This document shows, piece by piece, positions 24,288 through 34,800 of a DNA stretch of 64,000 nucleotides. The position numbers and the translations under genes were made by a program. The notes under the pieces were generated by a model. That model was not told the origin of the DNA, did not search any database, and saw only the letters and a program-made list of their open reading frames with translations. The stretch spans positions 1,116,001 to 1,180,000 of the forward strand of contig NZ_JAJUXK010000001.1 of assembly GCF_021390335.1 (NCBI RefSeq), written 5' to 3'. This DNA comes from Dyadobacter sp. CY343. GTDB taxonomy: Bacteria > Bacteroidota > Bacteroidia > Cytophagales > Spirosomataceae. How positions within the stretch are numbered: position 1 is the first letter of the stretch; every line of letters begins with the position of its first letter.

Positions 24288-27122
24288 TTAAGGTGTCAGC
24301 AAAAACCATTTCTGGCTTTTGGCGGGGATCGACACTTTTAAAGTCATTTTGGTACCGTTCAATGCCATTTTTCTGGCCGCCCCGTCATTTTCCGAAATAC
24401 TAACCTGCTTTTGCAGTCCCGTATAATAGAGGTCTACGTCAATTTCCCTGGTGATAGCCTCGTCGAGTGGGTTGTAAACCATAAGCAAACCCTTTTCTTT
24501 TCCAAGCGGATCCACGTGCATGATCGCGTCATAATCTCTGCCGTCGGGCCTGCGGATATGGATAATGTCCGAGTCGAGTACTCTTCTGTGTTTTTTGTAA
24601 AAATCCACCCACTTTTTTACCATGGCTTTTGTTTGAGGGGCATCATACAATTGCGGGCCGCGGTAACAAGCCTGCACGCCTGCGCCAAACAAATTGGCTA
24701 GTCGTTGTTCGTAATGCGGCAGGTGTTCTTTGAGGGGTTCAATGGTTGCAGCCGCGCCCCCGCCGTGGTATTGGACCAATGGAACAAACATCCAGCCCAT
24801 CGACGGCGTTTTTTCCCAGGTACCGTCATAAATATTCTGCCGCTCTATGATTTCCTGGAATTCGCGTGGTAGTGACCAGTTGGTTTCACGGTAACCCATA
24901 GCGCCTTTGGTACTGCCGTTCAAATAATACCAGTCGGGAACGTTCAGATAAATTCCCTTGCTGCGGCACCAGCGGTAAAACTTCTGAATTTCACCGAACT
25001 GTTTCCAGCGCGAATCTTCCAGCCCGCGGTGGCCGGGGTGCTTGGTGGAGGCACATACATCGCCGGGATAAGAGCCGTCATGTTCGAGCAGATCGTGCCC
25101 GGTAGTTTCGTAAAAATTGTATAGCTTTTTGAAATAATCCTTCCCCCATTCACTTTCCAGGCAGGGAGAATTTCCGAATGCAGGTTTCTTTCCAGCTGGC
25201 ATTACCACATCATCTTCTTTACTAATAGCCCGGCTCGCCAGCAGAGAATAGCCACCGAGCGCAATACCTTTCGATTTGGCATAATCCTTCAACTCCTTCA
25301 TGCGCTGCAAATTTTCAGGCGAAGTATTCTCAATGTCAAACCCGCTGCCAAATGTCATGATCACCATTTCAAAACCTACCTCGGCGCATTGATCGATGGC
25401 AGCTTTCACCGGCTGATCTTTTGCGCTGCTTACGTGCATGATTACCGGATTTTCGGTCACCCAGGGCGATATCGTGCGGTACATTTTCCTTTCGCTCAGG
25501 CCTCTGCGTTCCCGGTCGTAGCTATCATAGATCAGCTCCCAGAGCCGCATGCTTTCAAATGAAGCTCCCCCGGCAAGCTCCTGGCCCATGCCCGTTTTAG
25601 GCATGCATACCAGCAGGGAGGGGGTTTGCAGCAGGTAGTTCACCTGGGTCGTATAAGTCGAATCTACCTTCCATTCCACGCACGCATTTTGTGCGGCATT
25701 GGGCGACATAGAGCCGAATGCAAAATCGCTTTCTGCAAAGATGGGCGGCATTTCCCAGCGCTGCTTGTGTTCCACGGCACTTTCCGCCTCGGTCACCGCC
25801 AGGTGCTCGCTTTTAATATTATTGACAATAAATTCTGCTTTACCTTGATTCTCCACACTCACCCATTTGCTGATCATGGGCAGTCCGTCATATAACTCGT
25901 AGTGTACCGTCACTTTCAGGTTTTTGAGAAAATCGAAATCGGTATCCGATCCTTTATTTTCACCCAGTAAAAGCAACTGTTCTATCTTGCCTCTTCCCAC
26001 CGCCCCGTCTGCACCATTGCCTTTCACTTTACCTCCCCGCGGATCGGTTTTTCCCAGCCGGATACGCGTCGGCGGGCTGCCCACCGGCAATTCAGCCAGC
26101 ATTTGATACGTCTTACCATCCTCAGACACGGAGCAAACCATCTTTTTTTCGGCCAGCTGTATTTTCAGGAAATAAGATTTGCCGGTATCAAAGCCTTCAA
26201 AGTCCTGGCTTTTACCATCGTGATAGACACGGAATCGCTTGCTTGCCGGCGAGAGATGGAATTTGAAAGATTTGTCACCCTCAAACTGCAATGCAACGCC
26301 CGGACCGTACCCGCTGCTTTCATCGGTCCCCGAATTGAGCTTGCAAATGATCACTTTGGTTTGCTCGGGCAATGCGCGTTCTCCAAAAACAACCGCATGG
26401 GCCGGCGCGAGGATTTCCCCTGCTTTCCCTTCATTATTGAATGCATTGGCCAAGGTGTGGGAAGAAACAATGTTCCAATCCGGCGATAATGTTATGAAAT
26501 CATCTTTGAGCAAAACTTCCCGTTTCGAATCCTGCGCTTTCAGGTTTTTAAAATTCCGGATCAGCTCCTGGTCGGCTTTGTATGTGAATGCTATTTCTAT
26601 CCCTTTGGGCGGCCAGGGCAATTGCTGGGACGACCATTCCGTGCGGCGGTTCCATTCGAAACGTTCTTTGATCGGTGAAGATGTGTACGACATCAATTTC
26701 AGGCTATTCGGGTCTGCTTTCATGCCGGGGATCCATTCGGGCAGCAGGTAATTCCCGATCGGCTGGCCGGTAAGTCCGCCCACATTGATCTCATGCCCGT
26801 TCACCCAGAGCACAGCTTCCGGCGATACTGCTCTCACCAGCGCTTCGTTGGTAACCAGATTGTCCAGCCCGATCGTTGCACCATTTGGATTCATGGTGAA
26901 TGTTCTGGAAATCAGTCCATTACTCAAAACCATGTAACCCTCCTGAGTTTTATAAACAGCTGATTTCTGCGCATTACCGGTAATGAGCCAGTCGGTTTTG
27001 CTCCGCAATCTTTGCTTGTCATAAACAGGCAGGTTACCTATCTCAATTCGCTGTGCTTGTGCACCGACGAGATGACACGTGATGATGATAAATGCCGCAA
27101 TAGCAAGGATATTTTTTTTCAT
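24288..27122 (-). CDS. Secreted alpha-galactosidase-superfamily-like glycoside hydrolase with lectin-like insert
   Basis: About 944 residues from the ATG at 27122, with a signal peptide ending in AQAQ. An N-terminal beta-sandwich (GYMVLSNGLISRTFTMNPNG) is interrupted at about 200-400 by a concanavalin-like domain (FKFHLSPASKRFRVYHDGKS, KIQLAEKKMVCSVSEDGKTY). Then comes a TIM-barrel with FEMVIMTFGSGFDIEN, LLEHDGSYPGDVCAST and KGIYLNVPDWYYLNG, where the aspartates resemble the clan GH-D nucleophile positions. It ends with a beta domain. Fold assignment is from motif style only. It overlaps the upstream gene region closely and is part of the locus. Confidence 0.72.
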   Translation of the reverse strand: MKKNILAIAAFIIITCHLVGAQAQRIEIGNLPVYDKQRLRSKTDWLITGNAQKSAVYKTQEGYMVLSNGLISRTFTMNPNGATIGLDNLVTNEALVRAVSPEAVLWVNGHEINVGGLTGQPIGNYLLPEWIPGMKADPNSLKLMSYTSSPIKERFEWNRRTEWSSQQLPWPPKGIEIAFTYKADQELIRNFKNLKAQDSKREVLLKDDFITLSPDWNIVSSHTLANAFNNEGKAGEILAPAHAVVFGERALPEQTKVIICKLNSGTDESSGYGPGVALQFEGDKSFKFHLSPASKRFRVYHDGKSQDFEGFDTGKSYFLKIQLAEKKMVCSVSEDGKTYQMLAELPVGSPPTRIRLGKTDPRGGKVKGNGADGAVGRGKIEQLLLLGENKGSDTDFDFLKNLKVTVHYELYDGLPMISKWVSVENQGKAEFIVNNIKSEHLAVTEAESAVEHKQRWEMPPIFAESDFAFGSMSPNAAQNACVEWKVDSTYTTQVNYLLQTPSLLVCMPKTGMGQELAGGASFESMRLWELIYDSYDRERRGLSERKMYRTISPWVTENPVIMHVSSAKDQPVKAAIDQCAEVGFEMVIMTFGSGFDIENTSPENLQRMKELKDYAKSKGIALGGYSLLASRAISKEDDVVMPAGKKPAFGNSPCLESEWGKDYFKKLYNFYETTGHDLLEHDGSYPGDVCASTKHPGHRGLEDSRWKQFGEIQKFYRWCRSKGIYLNVPDWYYLNGSTKGAMGYRETNWSLPREFQEIIERQNIYDGTWEKTPSMGWMFVPLVQYHGGGAAATIEPLKEHLPHYEQRLANLFGAGVQACYRGPQLYDAPQTKAMVKKWVDFYKKHRRVLDSDIIHIRRPDGRDYDAIMHVDPLGKEKGLLMVYNPLDEAITREIDVDLYYTGLQKQVSISENDGAARKMALNGTKMTLKVSIPAKSQKWFLLTP

Positions 27123-27145
27123 TTTATCGATTCGAGATAGCTCTG

Positions 27146-29770
27146 TCATTTATTTTCTTTTACTACAATCATAAACCCTTTTCCTCCCGGCACATTGACG
27201 GAACTCAGCGATTGCAGAGGTTGCTCGTCCTGGAAATCTTTTACAAATGGCATCGAGATCGTGCATTTGGAAGCATCGTAACCCAGCGCATTCCAGTCGA
27301 TTAAAACCGATGTACTTTGCGCTTCTTTGTTCCAATTGGCAATAGCGATGACACTTTCATTTTTGCCCTTGAAAATAGAGCTAATAACGTGCTCATTATT
27401 AGTCTTAACCGGACAATTTTTGTCCCAGTAACCGAGCAGTTCTTTGTCTTTAAAGTTGTGTTCATTCCAAAATTTCCATAGCTCGTCAGGCACATTGCCG
27501 GTCCAGCCAGAGCGGTTGGTAATGCCGTAAACCATTCCACGCCACGGGTTACCTCCACCTTCCAGCATTTGTCCCGGCAACCCAAACGGAATGCCTGATA
27601 CTTCCACCAGCCAATGATCCGGTGCGCGGTTGTAATCTCTTGCTTCTCCGATCCAGACCAGATCAAGGTACGGAAGCAGGTCCATATAGAGGTTCAGGCA
27701 GCTTGCAAATCCAGCCCAGTTATTGAAATGGTTCCAGCTATGCAGGTCTATTCTGCCTTCGGGGCGGTTCTGGTCAATGACTTTCCGGGCCCGCTGCAAT
27801 GTGAAGCGATCCAGTGCGGCATCGTCGATATAGATACCATCGATCTTTAAGTTTTTTACCATCCAGTCAAGCCCGGCGATGTAGAAATTATTGAGCCTGC
27901 TATTGGGCGTGGTGATCACAGACAGATCAATCGATCCCTTGAATTTGCCTTCGCTCACCGGGTTATACCATGCCGGAACATACTTTTCTCTCAGGTTCCT
28001 GACCAGCCATTCATTTGGGCCTTTTGGATGTAATGCCTCCGTCCGGCTTGCATTGCCTGGTCCTGGGAATAGTACTTCCCCGTCCAGGCTGTAAAAAACC
28101 TGAAACTCCGGGATGTTCTTGGTAAGCTCCCGGGTTGTATAATACAGTTTAAGCCGCTTTTTCTGGTTGTGGGCTTTGTCCACCAGTGTTTTGAGTTCAG
28201 CTGTATTTTCGTCTAAATAAGGATAATTGATGAAAGGGTAAATGTCTTCTGCGTGGTGGATATTGATGATATTAGCTCCTGCTTTTTCGGCTTTGTCCAC
28301 CTTGCTGATCGCATTCGTGCCTCCTCCATGAAAGTAGCGGTCGCCATATTTTTTTTCATTGCTAATAGATTTGAATGGTGTGATCAGAAGCTCAAAATCA
28401 TAATTCAGTACGCTTCCTGCGGCCATTTCCCGGCTGCCGGAATAGGCGCTCACCAGGATGGAATTGCCTTTTTCCTCCACATTTACGCCACCCTTATTCT
28501 CATTTCCCCACGAGGGAGGAAGACGCAGCGGTTCGAATTTGTAATAAATGTTAACCAGCGGCAGCTTATAGTTTTCAGCTTTCCATTTCAAACGCAGCCC
28601 GCCATTTACCGCGCCCAGCCAAAGTGCATCCTGATTTTTGGTTGTATCCCACTGCCATTTCCAGGAATCGGGCCGCAGGCCACCCTCGCGGTTCAGGCCC
28701 ATCATGTAGGTTGATTTATCTTTGGACACCGGCACTTCGAGACGGATATCTTTGATTTTTAAATGCTTCAACGCTTTCAAAGAGACTTTATAATCCACAA
28801 ACCCATCGTAGTTCAGGCTACCAGAACACATCAGCTCGCATTCAGCCGATGTGTTCTTTACCTGCCAGTTGATATGGCCTTGCTTTTCCTCGATAAATTT
28901 CACAGCTCCTGGCGTCAGCCTGATAATCTCGCCATTTGCTTTTTCCACTAGAAAACGAAATGCGCCGCCCGTAATAGGTGCACCTTTTTCAGAGATACCC
29001 TGATTTGAACTCGTAAAAAAACTATTGATTTCCGCAGGTAGTCCGTCGTTGCCGATCACAAAAGATCTTCCCAGGATATTCAGGGTTTTGTCTTTTCGGG
29101 TCACGGGCTGGTAACCTTTTGTGATTTCCTCATTGATACCGACGGTACTATTCAGCCAGTTCATGCGGGACAAACCTTTTCCCTCGTTGTAGCCGTGGTT
29201 TTCAACAGCATTGCCGTCAACCGTGAGCTGTATTTTTACAAATTGCTTTTTACCATCGACTGATACCGTCGCGGTACCATCATAAATTCCTTTTACCACA
29301 CCGGTAAGATCCGCCCCAACCCACAATGCCTGCACTTTACCATTCGGAATATTGATCTTTTTAGAAAAAGGCTTGCCTAAATAATCCACTCCGCCAGCAT
29401 TAAAGCAACTTACCTGCTTTGAAGGGATCATTTTCCCATCCTTGCTTTTCAGATCTGAAAATTTAATTTCCAGGTTTTGAATGTCGCCGCTGCCAGCCCA
29501 CACGCCGACCTGGTACACAAAGTATTCACCGGGGTGCGCCGCCAGTTCAAAAGTGGTTTTGGTAAAATCTCTTTTTAACCAGGAAATTTTCAACGAATCG
29601 TTCCACCGGATCGGGTTTTCCCTGGTTTCAGCAAAAACATAATGTGACTGCTTTGCCAGCTTTTCGTACTGCTTTCTGGCACTTTCAACAGAGATGTATT
29701 GCTCGCCGGTGCCTTGCCCGGTTACGGCCGCCGACAAAAACAGCAGCATACTTAAAAGAATGTATTTCAT
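27146..29770 (-). CDS. Secreted DUF6067/GH123-like glycoside hydrolase
   Basis: About 874 residues from the ATG at 29770; the signal peptide ends AAVTGQ. The N-terminal half is beta-sandwich (HPGEYFVYQVGVWAGSGDIQ; DGTATVSVDGKKQFVKIQLT), as in GH123_N/DUF6067 proteins. The second half is a TIM barrel with NIINIHHAEDIYPFINYPYL, a GIYIDDAALDR strand holding paired aspartates, and LHSWNHFNNW. GH123 enzymes release N-acetylgalactosamine with substrate assistance. Whether this protein does so is not certain. It is the first enzyme after SusD in the minus-strand locus, from which it is separated by a palindromic repeat. Confidence 0.78.
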   Translation of the reverse strand: MKYILLSMLLFLSAAVTGQGTGEQYISVESARKQYEKLAKQSHYVFAETRENPIRWNDSLKISWLKRDFTKTTFELAAHPGEYFVYQVGVWAGSGDIQNLEIKFSDLKSKDGKMIPSKQVSCFNAGGVDYLGKPFSKKINIPNGKVQALWVGADLTGVVKGIYDGTATVSVDGKKQFVKIQLTVDGNAVENHGYNEGKGLSRMNWLNSTVGINEEITKGYQPVTRKDKTLNILGRSFVIGNDGLPAEINSFFTSSNQGISEKGAPITGGAFRFLVEKANGEIIRLTPGAVKFIEEKQGHINWQVKNTSAECELMCSGSLNYDGFVDYKVSLKALKHLKIKDIRLEVPVSKDKSTYMMGLNREGGLRPDSWKWQWDTTKNQDALWLGAVNGGLRLKWKAENYKLPLVNIYYKFEPLRLPPSWGNENKGGVNVEEKGNSILVSAYSGSREMAAGSVLNYDFELLITPFKSISNEKKYGDRYFHGGGTNAISKVDKAEKAGANIINIHHAEDIYPFINYPYLDENTAELKTLVDKAHNQKKRLKLYYTTRELTKNIPEFQVFYSLDGEVLFPGPGNASRTEALHPKGPNEWLVRNLREKYVPAWYNPVSEGKFKGSIDLSVITTPNSRLNNFYIAGLDWMVKNLKIDGIYIDDAALDRFTLQRARKVIDQNRPEGRIDLHSWNHFNNWAGFASCLNLYMDLLPYLDLVWIGEARDYNRAPDHWLVEVSGIPFGLPGQMLEGGGNPWRGMVYGITNRSGWTGNVPDELWKFWNEHNFKDKELLGYWDKNCPVKTNNEHVISSIFKGKNESVIAIANWNKEAQSTSVLIDWNALGYDASKCTISMPFVKDFQDEQPLQSLSSVNVPGGKGFMIVVKENK

Positions 29771-29867
29771 TAAGGGTTTAGGATTGAATGATATGCTACG
29801 AACTGCATGCACGTGCATTATTTCAACTTGGGTTCATGTCACGCTGAGGTTTATTTGCAGCGCAAAA

Positions 29868-29979
29868 AGCTATTTATTGTCAACCTGAGCGCAGTCGAAG
29901 GTCGTTATTAGCTCGGCACTATGCCTTTTGCAGTGTGCTTGTTGCACTTCGACTGCGCTCAGTGCGACAATAAATAGCT
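29868..29979. repeat. Imperfect inverted repeat with CTGAGCGCAGTCGAAG core
   Basis: The arms at 29868-29900 and 29947-29979 match in 30 of 33 positions as inverted copies (AGCTATTTATTGTC, three mismatched bases, CTGAGCGCAGTCGAAG). The core is a dispersed intergenic repeat that I recall from many bacterial genomes. A cut-off third piece, TGTCACGCTGAG, sits just before at 29838-29849. It lies between SusD and the first enzyme on the minus strand and could form a long hairpin in the mRNA that reduces or processes the downstream message. Confidence 0.75.
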
Positions 29980-30051
29980 ATTTTATTAATTAAAGCATCA
30001 CCTCAATAAGAACAGGGCCAATAAAAACAGCCCTGTTCTCAATAAAACTAA

Positions 30052-31797
30052 CTATTGCAATGGGTCAAATGTGCCTCCCCAGCTTTTATTCTGCTCGATT
30101 TTGCTGCTGCGATCCAGCGTTGATTTTGGAATACCAAAAAAGGAATACTTTTCTTCATCCAGCATCACAATCGGTCGGTAATCCCTGACTTCTGTTATCG
30201 TAAATTTATTGGCGATGGTATTGATATCAACGAGACCTTTTGGACGATCGGCTGCCGTACCATTCCACTCAACTCTTAATCCATGGAAATATTTATCCTT
30301 GAAACTGTTGAATGTGGAAGTGTAAACCCGCCATCTGCGTAGGTCCCAGAAGCGCTGTCCCTCGAAAGCAAACTCGACCAAACGCTCATCCATGATCGCT
30401 TTTCTGATCTCGGGAAGTGTTATTGCGTTGATACCATAATTCGCTTTTGCTCCCGGCTCTATCCCGGCGCGGTTGCGGATTTTATGCATCGCAGCCAGTG
30501 CTTCATCGGCTTTTCCAATCTCGTTTGCAGCCTCCGCCATGTTCATGAGCACTTCTGCATACCGGATCTCGATCCAGTCAACCTGCCCGTCTTCGACAGT
30601 GGTTCGGGTAATGTTGCGGTCCAGCATTTTGGCGGGGTAAAAACTTGAATGCGAATAAAGGTTTTCACTATTGTCCGCCCTGGCTTCTTTTCCATTAATC
30701 CCGGTAGCCGCATTGCCATCCGCGTCATAATAATAGGTCCACATATTTTCCTTTCCAAACATTTCTGCCAGATAAGGTTCAGCGCCATTGTAAGCAATGG
30801 AAGCATAAAAACGCTTATCTCTGTCTTTAAACAAGGTTTTGTAATCCATCGTAGCCGGATTGTATTTCGATCCGTCTTTCATCGGATACGCATTGACCAG
30901 TTCCAGAGACGGAATATTATCACCTACTGCGCCGCGGGAGTAAAGTAACGGGCGCATTCCTGCCTGGGAATATCCGTTGGCAAAGCCGGGATACTGGAAT
31001 CTTTTGACCATGATCACTTCTTTGTTCATCTCGTCCGTCCACAGGTCTTTATAATTGGCGTAAAGTCCTTTTCCATTTGCATCCAGAAACGTGAGCGCAT
31101 CTTTGCTTGCCTGATAGGCCGCTGTCCAGCGTGCTACATCATTCGCGCGGTTGAACTGCGGGCTGGCCCAATACAGCAGAACGCGTCCTTTGAAAGACAT
31201 TGCAGCACCTTTATCAATCCGCCCGATCGTGCTGAGCGGTTCTACCAGCGGGATTGATTCGTCCAGATCCTTAAGTATTTGTGCAATGCACTCAGAGGTT
31301 TTGCTTCTGGCAACAAAAATGGCGTCCTTATTAGCCGGTGATTCAGGCTTTAAAATCAGTTCAACCCCTCCATAAGCTTTAACCATTCTGAAATAAGCGA
31401 ATGCACGCCAGAAAAGCGCCTCGCCTTTCAACGACTTTTTGATGTTTTCATCAAAGGTTGCATTATCTACCTGAGCAAGGAAAATGTTGATTTTCCGGAT
31501 GTTTTCGTAGGGGAAATCATTGTAAGTGTCCGCCGTAAGGGTGCCTTTCAGATAATCACTGAGTCCTGCTGCATTCTCTCCGTTGATCACCATGGTTTCA
31601 TCCGTAAGTCGCCCAACTGAAAACGAGGATGGCATAAAGTTGGCGTACATGTCATTCACATAAGCCTCAGCCACTTTGGGATTGGTGAGAACATCCTCGC
31701 TGCTGAGTGCTGCAAGGTTGTTTTTGTCCAAAGGATCGCAGCCGGCCAGCATCATCAGGGAAAACAGGCTCGACAAGATTATATATGCTTTTTTCAT
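30052..31797 (-). CDS. SusD/RagB outer-membrane lipoprotein
   Basis: About 581 residues from the ATG at 31797; the signal ends in LAGC (Cys20). The SusD core is visible in LKGEALFWRAFAYFRMVKAYGGVELI, and the C-terminal block in IRYAEVLMNMAEAANEIGK, MDERLVEFAFEGQRFWDLRRW. It pairs with the SusC gene 33 bases upstream and caps that importer at the cell surface. The substrate presumably matches the three downstream enzymes. Confidence 0.95.
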   Translation of the reverse strand: MKKAYIILSSLFSLMMLAGCDPLDKNNLAALSSEDVLTNPKVAEAYVNDMYANFMPSSFSVGRLTDETMVINGENAAGLSDYLKGTLTADTYNDFPYENIRKINIFLAQVDNATFDENIKKSLKGEALFWRAFAYFRMVKAYGGVELILKPESPANKDAIFVARSKTSECIAQILKDLDESIPLVEPLSTIGRIDKGAAMSFKGRVLLYWASPQFNRANDVARWTAAYQASKDALTFLDANGKGLYANYKDLWTDEMNKEVIMVKRFQYPGFANGYSQAGMRPLLYSRGAVGDNIPSLELVNAYPMKDGSKYNPATMDYKTLFKDRDKRFYASIAYNGAEPYLAEMFGKENMWTYYYDADGNAATGINGKEARADNSENLYSHSSFYPAKMLDRNITRTTVEDGQVDWIEIRYAEVLMNMAEAANEIGKADEALAAMHKIRNRAGIEPGAKANYGINAITLPEIRKAIMDERLVEFAFEGQRFWDLRRWRVYTSTFNSFKDKYFHGLRVEWNGTAADRPKGLVDINTIANKFTITEVRDYRPIVMLDEEKYSFFGIPKSTLDRSSKIEQNKSWGGTFDPLQ

Positions 31798-31829
31798 ATC
31801 TGTATTTCGATAAAAGATTGGCAAACTGA

Positions 31830-34800
31830 TTAAAAGGAAAGGTTTACGCCCATGGTATAAGTCTTCATCGTCGGATATGAATTCATATTGCCGACACTTG
31901 GGTCATGAAAATCATATTTTGAAAGCGTAAGCAGGTTGGCCCCGGACAAGTAAAAGCTAACCGCTCCCATGCCGATCTTTTTAGTCAAAGTTTTGGGCAA
32001 TGAGTAGTTAAGGTTTATGTTCTGAAAGCGCAGGAAACTGCCGTTCTTCAACCAGAAAGTGGATGGTAAATGGTCATTGGACGCGTCCCAGGTAACAGGC
32101 TGCGGATAGGCCGCATTCACATTTTCAGGCGACCAGGAGTCAAGCCAGAATGAAGGTGGTCTTGCGCCGTCGAAAAACCTTCTGCTATATCCATCGTCAT
32201 ATAGCTTGGAACCGCCGGTAACACCCTGCACAAATACATCGATTCCGATGCCTTTCCAGCTGGCTCTAAGGTTTAGTCCAAATGTGTAGGGGTTAAGAGC
32301 ATGTTTGCCTTTCAGGACTTGCCTGTCATAGTCATCGATCTTACCATCGGGAACTCCCTGTGCACCATTGACATCCTCAAAATTGATGATCCCCAAAACC
32401 GCCGGCTTTCCATAAATTGTATAGCCGGATGGTAAGGCGTCCAACTGTTCGCTTGTCCGGATGATGCCAGAGGATACGAGCATTCTGATATAGTCCGTCG
32501 GGCGTCCGTTCGGGTTATCTACGTCCTGCGCATTCTGAGCGACGTCCCGCACTTTTACTTTATTATTAGAATAAGAGAAGCTCCCTTTAACCCCGTACGT
32601 TACATCACCCGCGTTGCCATTGTAGCCCAGCTCGATTTCGTAGCCGTGACCATCGACAATACCATAGTTTTCCGGTGGCATACTTCCTCCAAAAGAGTTA
32701 GGCAGCGAGGCAATACGGGTATCGAGGATATCGTAATTATGTCTTTTGAAATACTCCCCTGAAAGTGAAAAACGGTCAAATATCTGTGCATCAAAACCTA
32801 CATTAAGCTCACTGGTTTTCTCCCAGGTAAGTTTTTCGTTCACAATCCCATTGTAACCTACGCGCGGCTGCGGCGTGGTCCCAAATAGATAGTCTCCGCT
32901 CACGCCATAAGATTCGCTCCATTTCCAGCCGCCGACAGCATCATTACCTGCCAAGCCCCAGGAGCCGCGCAGTTTCAGGAATTCAATATGTTTTACTTTG
33001 AAAAAATTCTCCTTAGACAATACCCAACCAGCCGAGACAGAAGGAAATAAGCCCCAGCGGTACTCAGGTCCAAAAAGCATTGAACCATCGCGGCGAGCGG
33101 TTACATTCAGGAAATATTTGTCGTCATAACTGTATATGACCCTGCCAATGTAGGATGCCCGGCCGGTTTCCGATTCTGTGCCGTCTACATAGGAGTCGGC
33201 TCTGGCCGAGGATGTTGCCCAGAACTGGTCGTTTTGTACGAGCGGGAAATTTTCTCTTACACCGTAGAAATAATCATATTTGCCTTCGCTCTGCTCATAA
33301 ACGGCGATTGCATCTATGTTATGTTTACCAAACTGTTTGGTATAATTGGCACTGAAATTCAACTGATAATTGTTGGTTGCTTCCTGGGTTCTTACCAGCC
33401 GCTCTTTATTGGGATATGAGGATTTTATGCTGCCGGTAATCTCGTCCGTGAAAATGGCGCCATTCGTTCCCTTTTTCACTACATCATACAGAGTTGTTTT
33501 AAGCTCGTGAAGCTTCATAGTCCTGGACTCATAATTCGGGCTGAATTTACCCGACACAGACAACCCTTGAACAAACGGAACATTGTAGGTTAACCCTAAA
33601 ACCATCGCAATGTTGCGTTCTGTGCGCGTCACTGAGCCGCCTTCTTCAACAAAAGCAAGTGGATTGCCTATCCACCCCGGATTGATGAATTTGCCGTCTG
33701 ATGTTTTTGGCCCCGTGTTAGGCAGGTAATAAAGCAGCCTGCCCCACAAACTACCAAAAGTCGGATTTGTGTCAAAACCGTCCAGGTCTTCCTGCATAGC
33801 AAACCGCGTTTTTTTACCCTCGTTGTAGGCTACATTAAAGGTACCCGTCAGGTTCTTGGTAAGATTGACGTCAACATTGGAGCGGAAATTATACTTCTTA
33901 AAATCTGCATTTTTGATGAACGCCGACTGGTCGAAGTAGGAGCCAGCTACAAAATACTTCACCTTATCACTTCCCCCACTGGCAGAAAGGGAATGCCTTT
34001 GTAGTACAGGATCTATGTAAGCCTGTTTATACCAGCCCCGTCCCGGATCATTATTTTCAAAGAAGGCAACTTCTTCGGCATCATACGAAGGTGCAAGGCC
34101 CCTGCTCGTCCGTGCGTAATTATTCAGCCTGACCATATCACGGGCATCCACATAACTTGGTATTTTGGATGGATTGTCAAAACTGTACGAATAATTATAG
34201 TTGAGCTGAAACTTACCCGACGTTCCTCTTTTCGTAGTGACAAGCACTACTCCATTCGCAGCTCTCGCACCGTATATTGCCCCGGACGCCGCATCTTTCA
34301 GCACAGTAATATTTTCCACTTCGGAATAATCCAGGGCGTCAAACATTCTTTTGTCCATGATTACACCGTCAATCACATAGAGGGGATCGTTTCCCGTACT
34401 TTTCCAGGTGTTAACAGACCGGATCCGGATAGGCGGCGCATACCCCGGCGCACCAGATGCCTGGCTTACATACACCCCGCTTAATCTTCCCGCCAGCGAG
34501 CTCGACAGGTTGGGTACCGGGTTGTTTTTAACGTCATCGGATTTCATAGTCGCAATAGCTCCGGTCACGGAAGTTTTCTTCTGCGTACCGTAACCCACCA
34601 CTACTACTTCTTCAAGGGCTTTGTCATCTTCTGCCAGGCTGACCTCAAAAACGGTCCTTGTCCCCACAGCAATTTCCTGGGACACATATCCCACGTAACT
34701 GAAAACCAATCTTGCATTCTGATCAGGCACATCCAGCTGAAATTTTCCGTTTTCATCCGAGGTTGTCCCCAATTGTGCGCCTTTCAGCAGGATGCTAACG

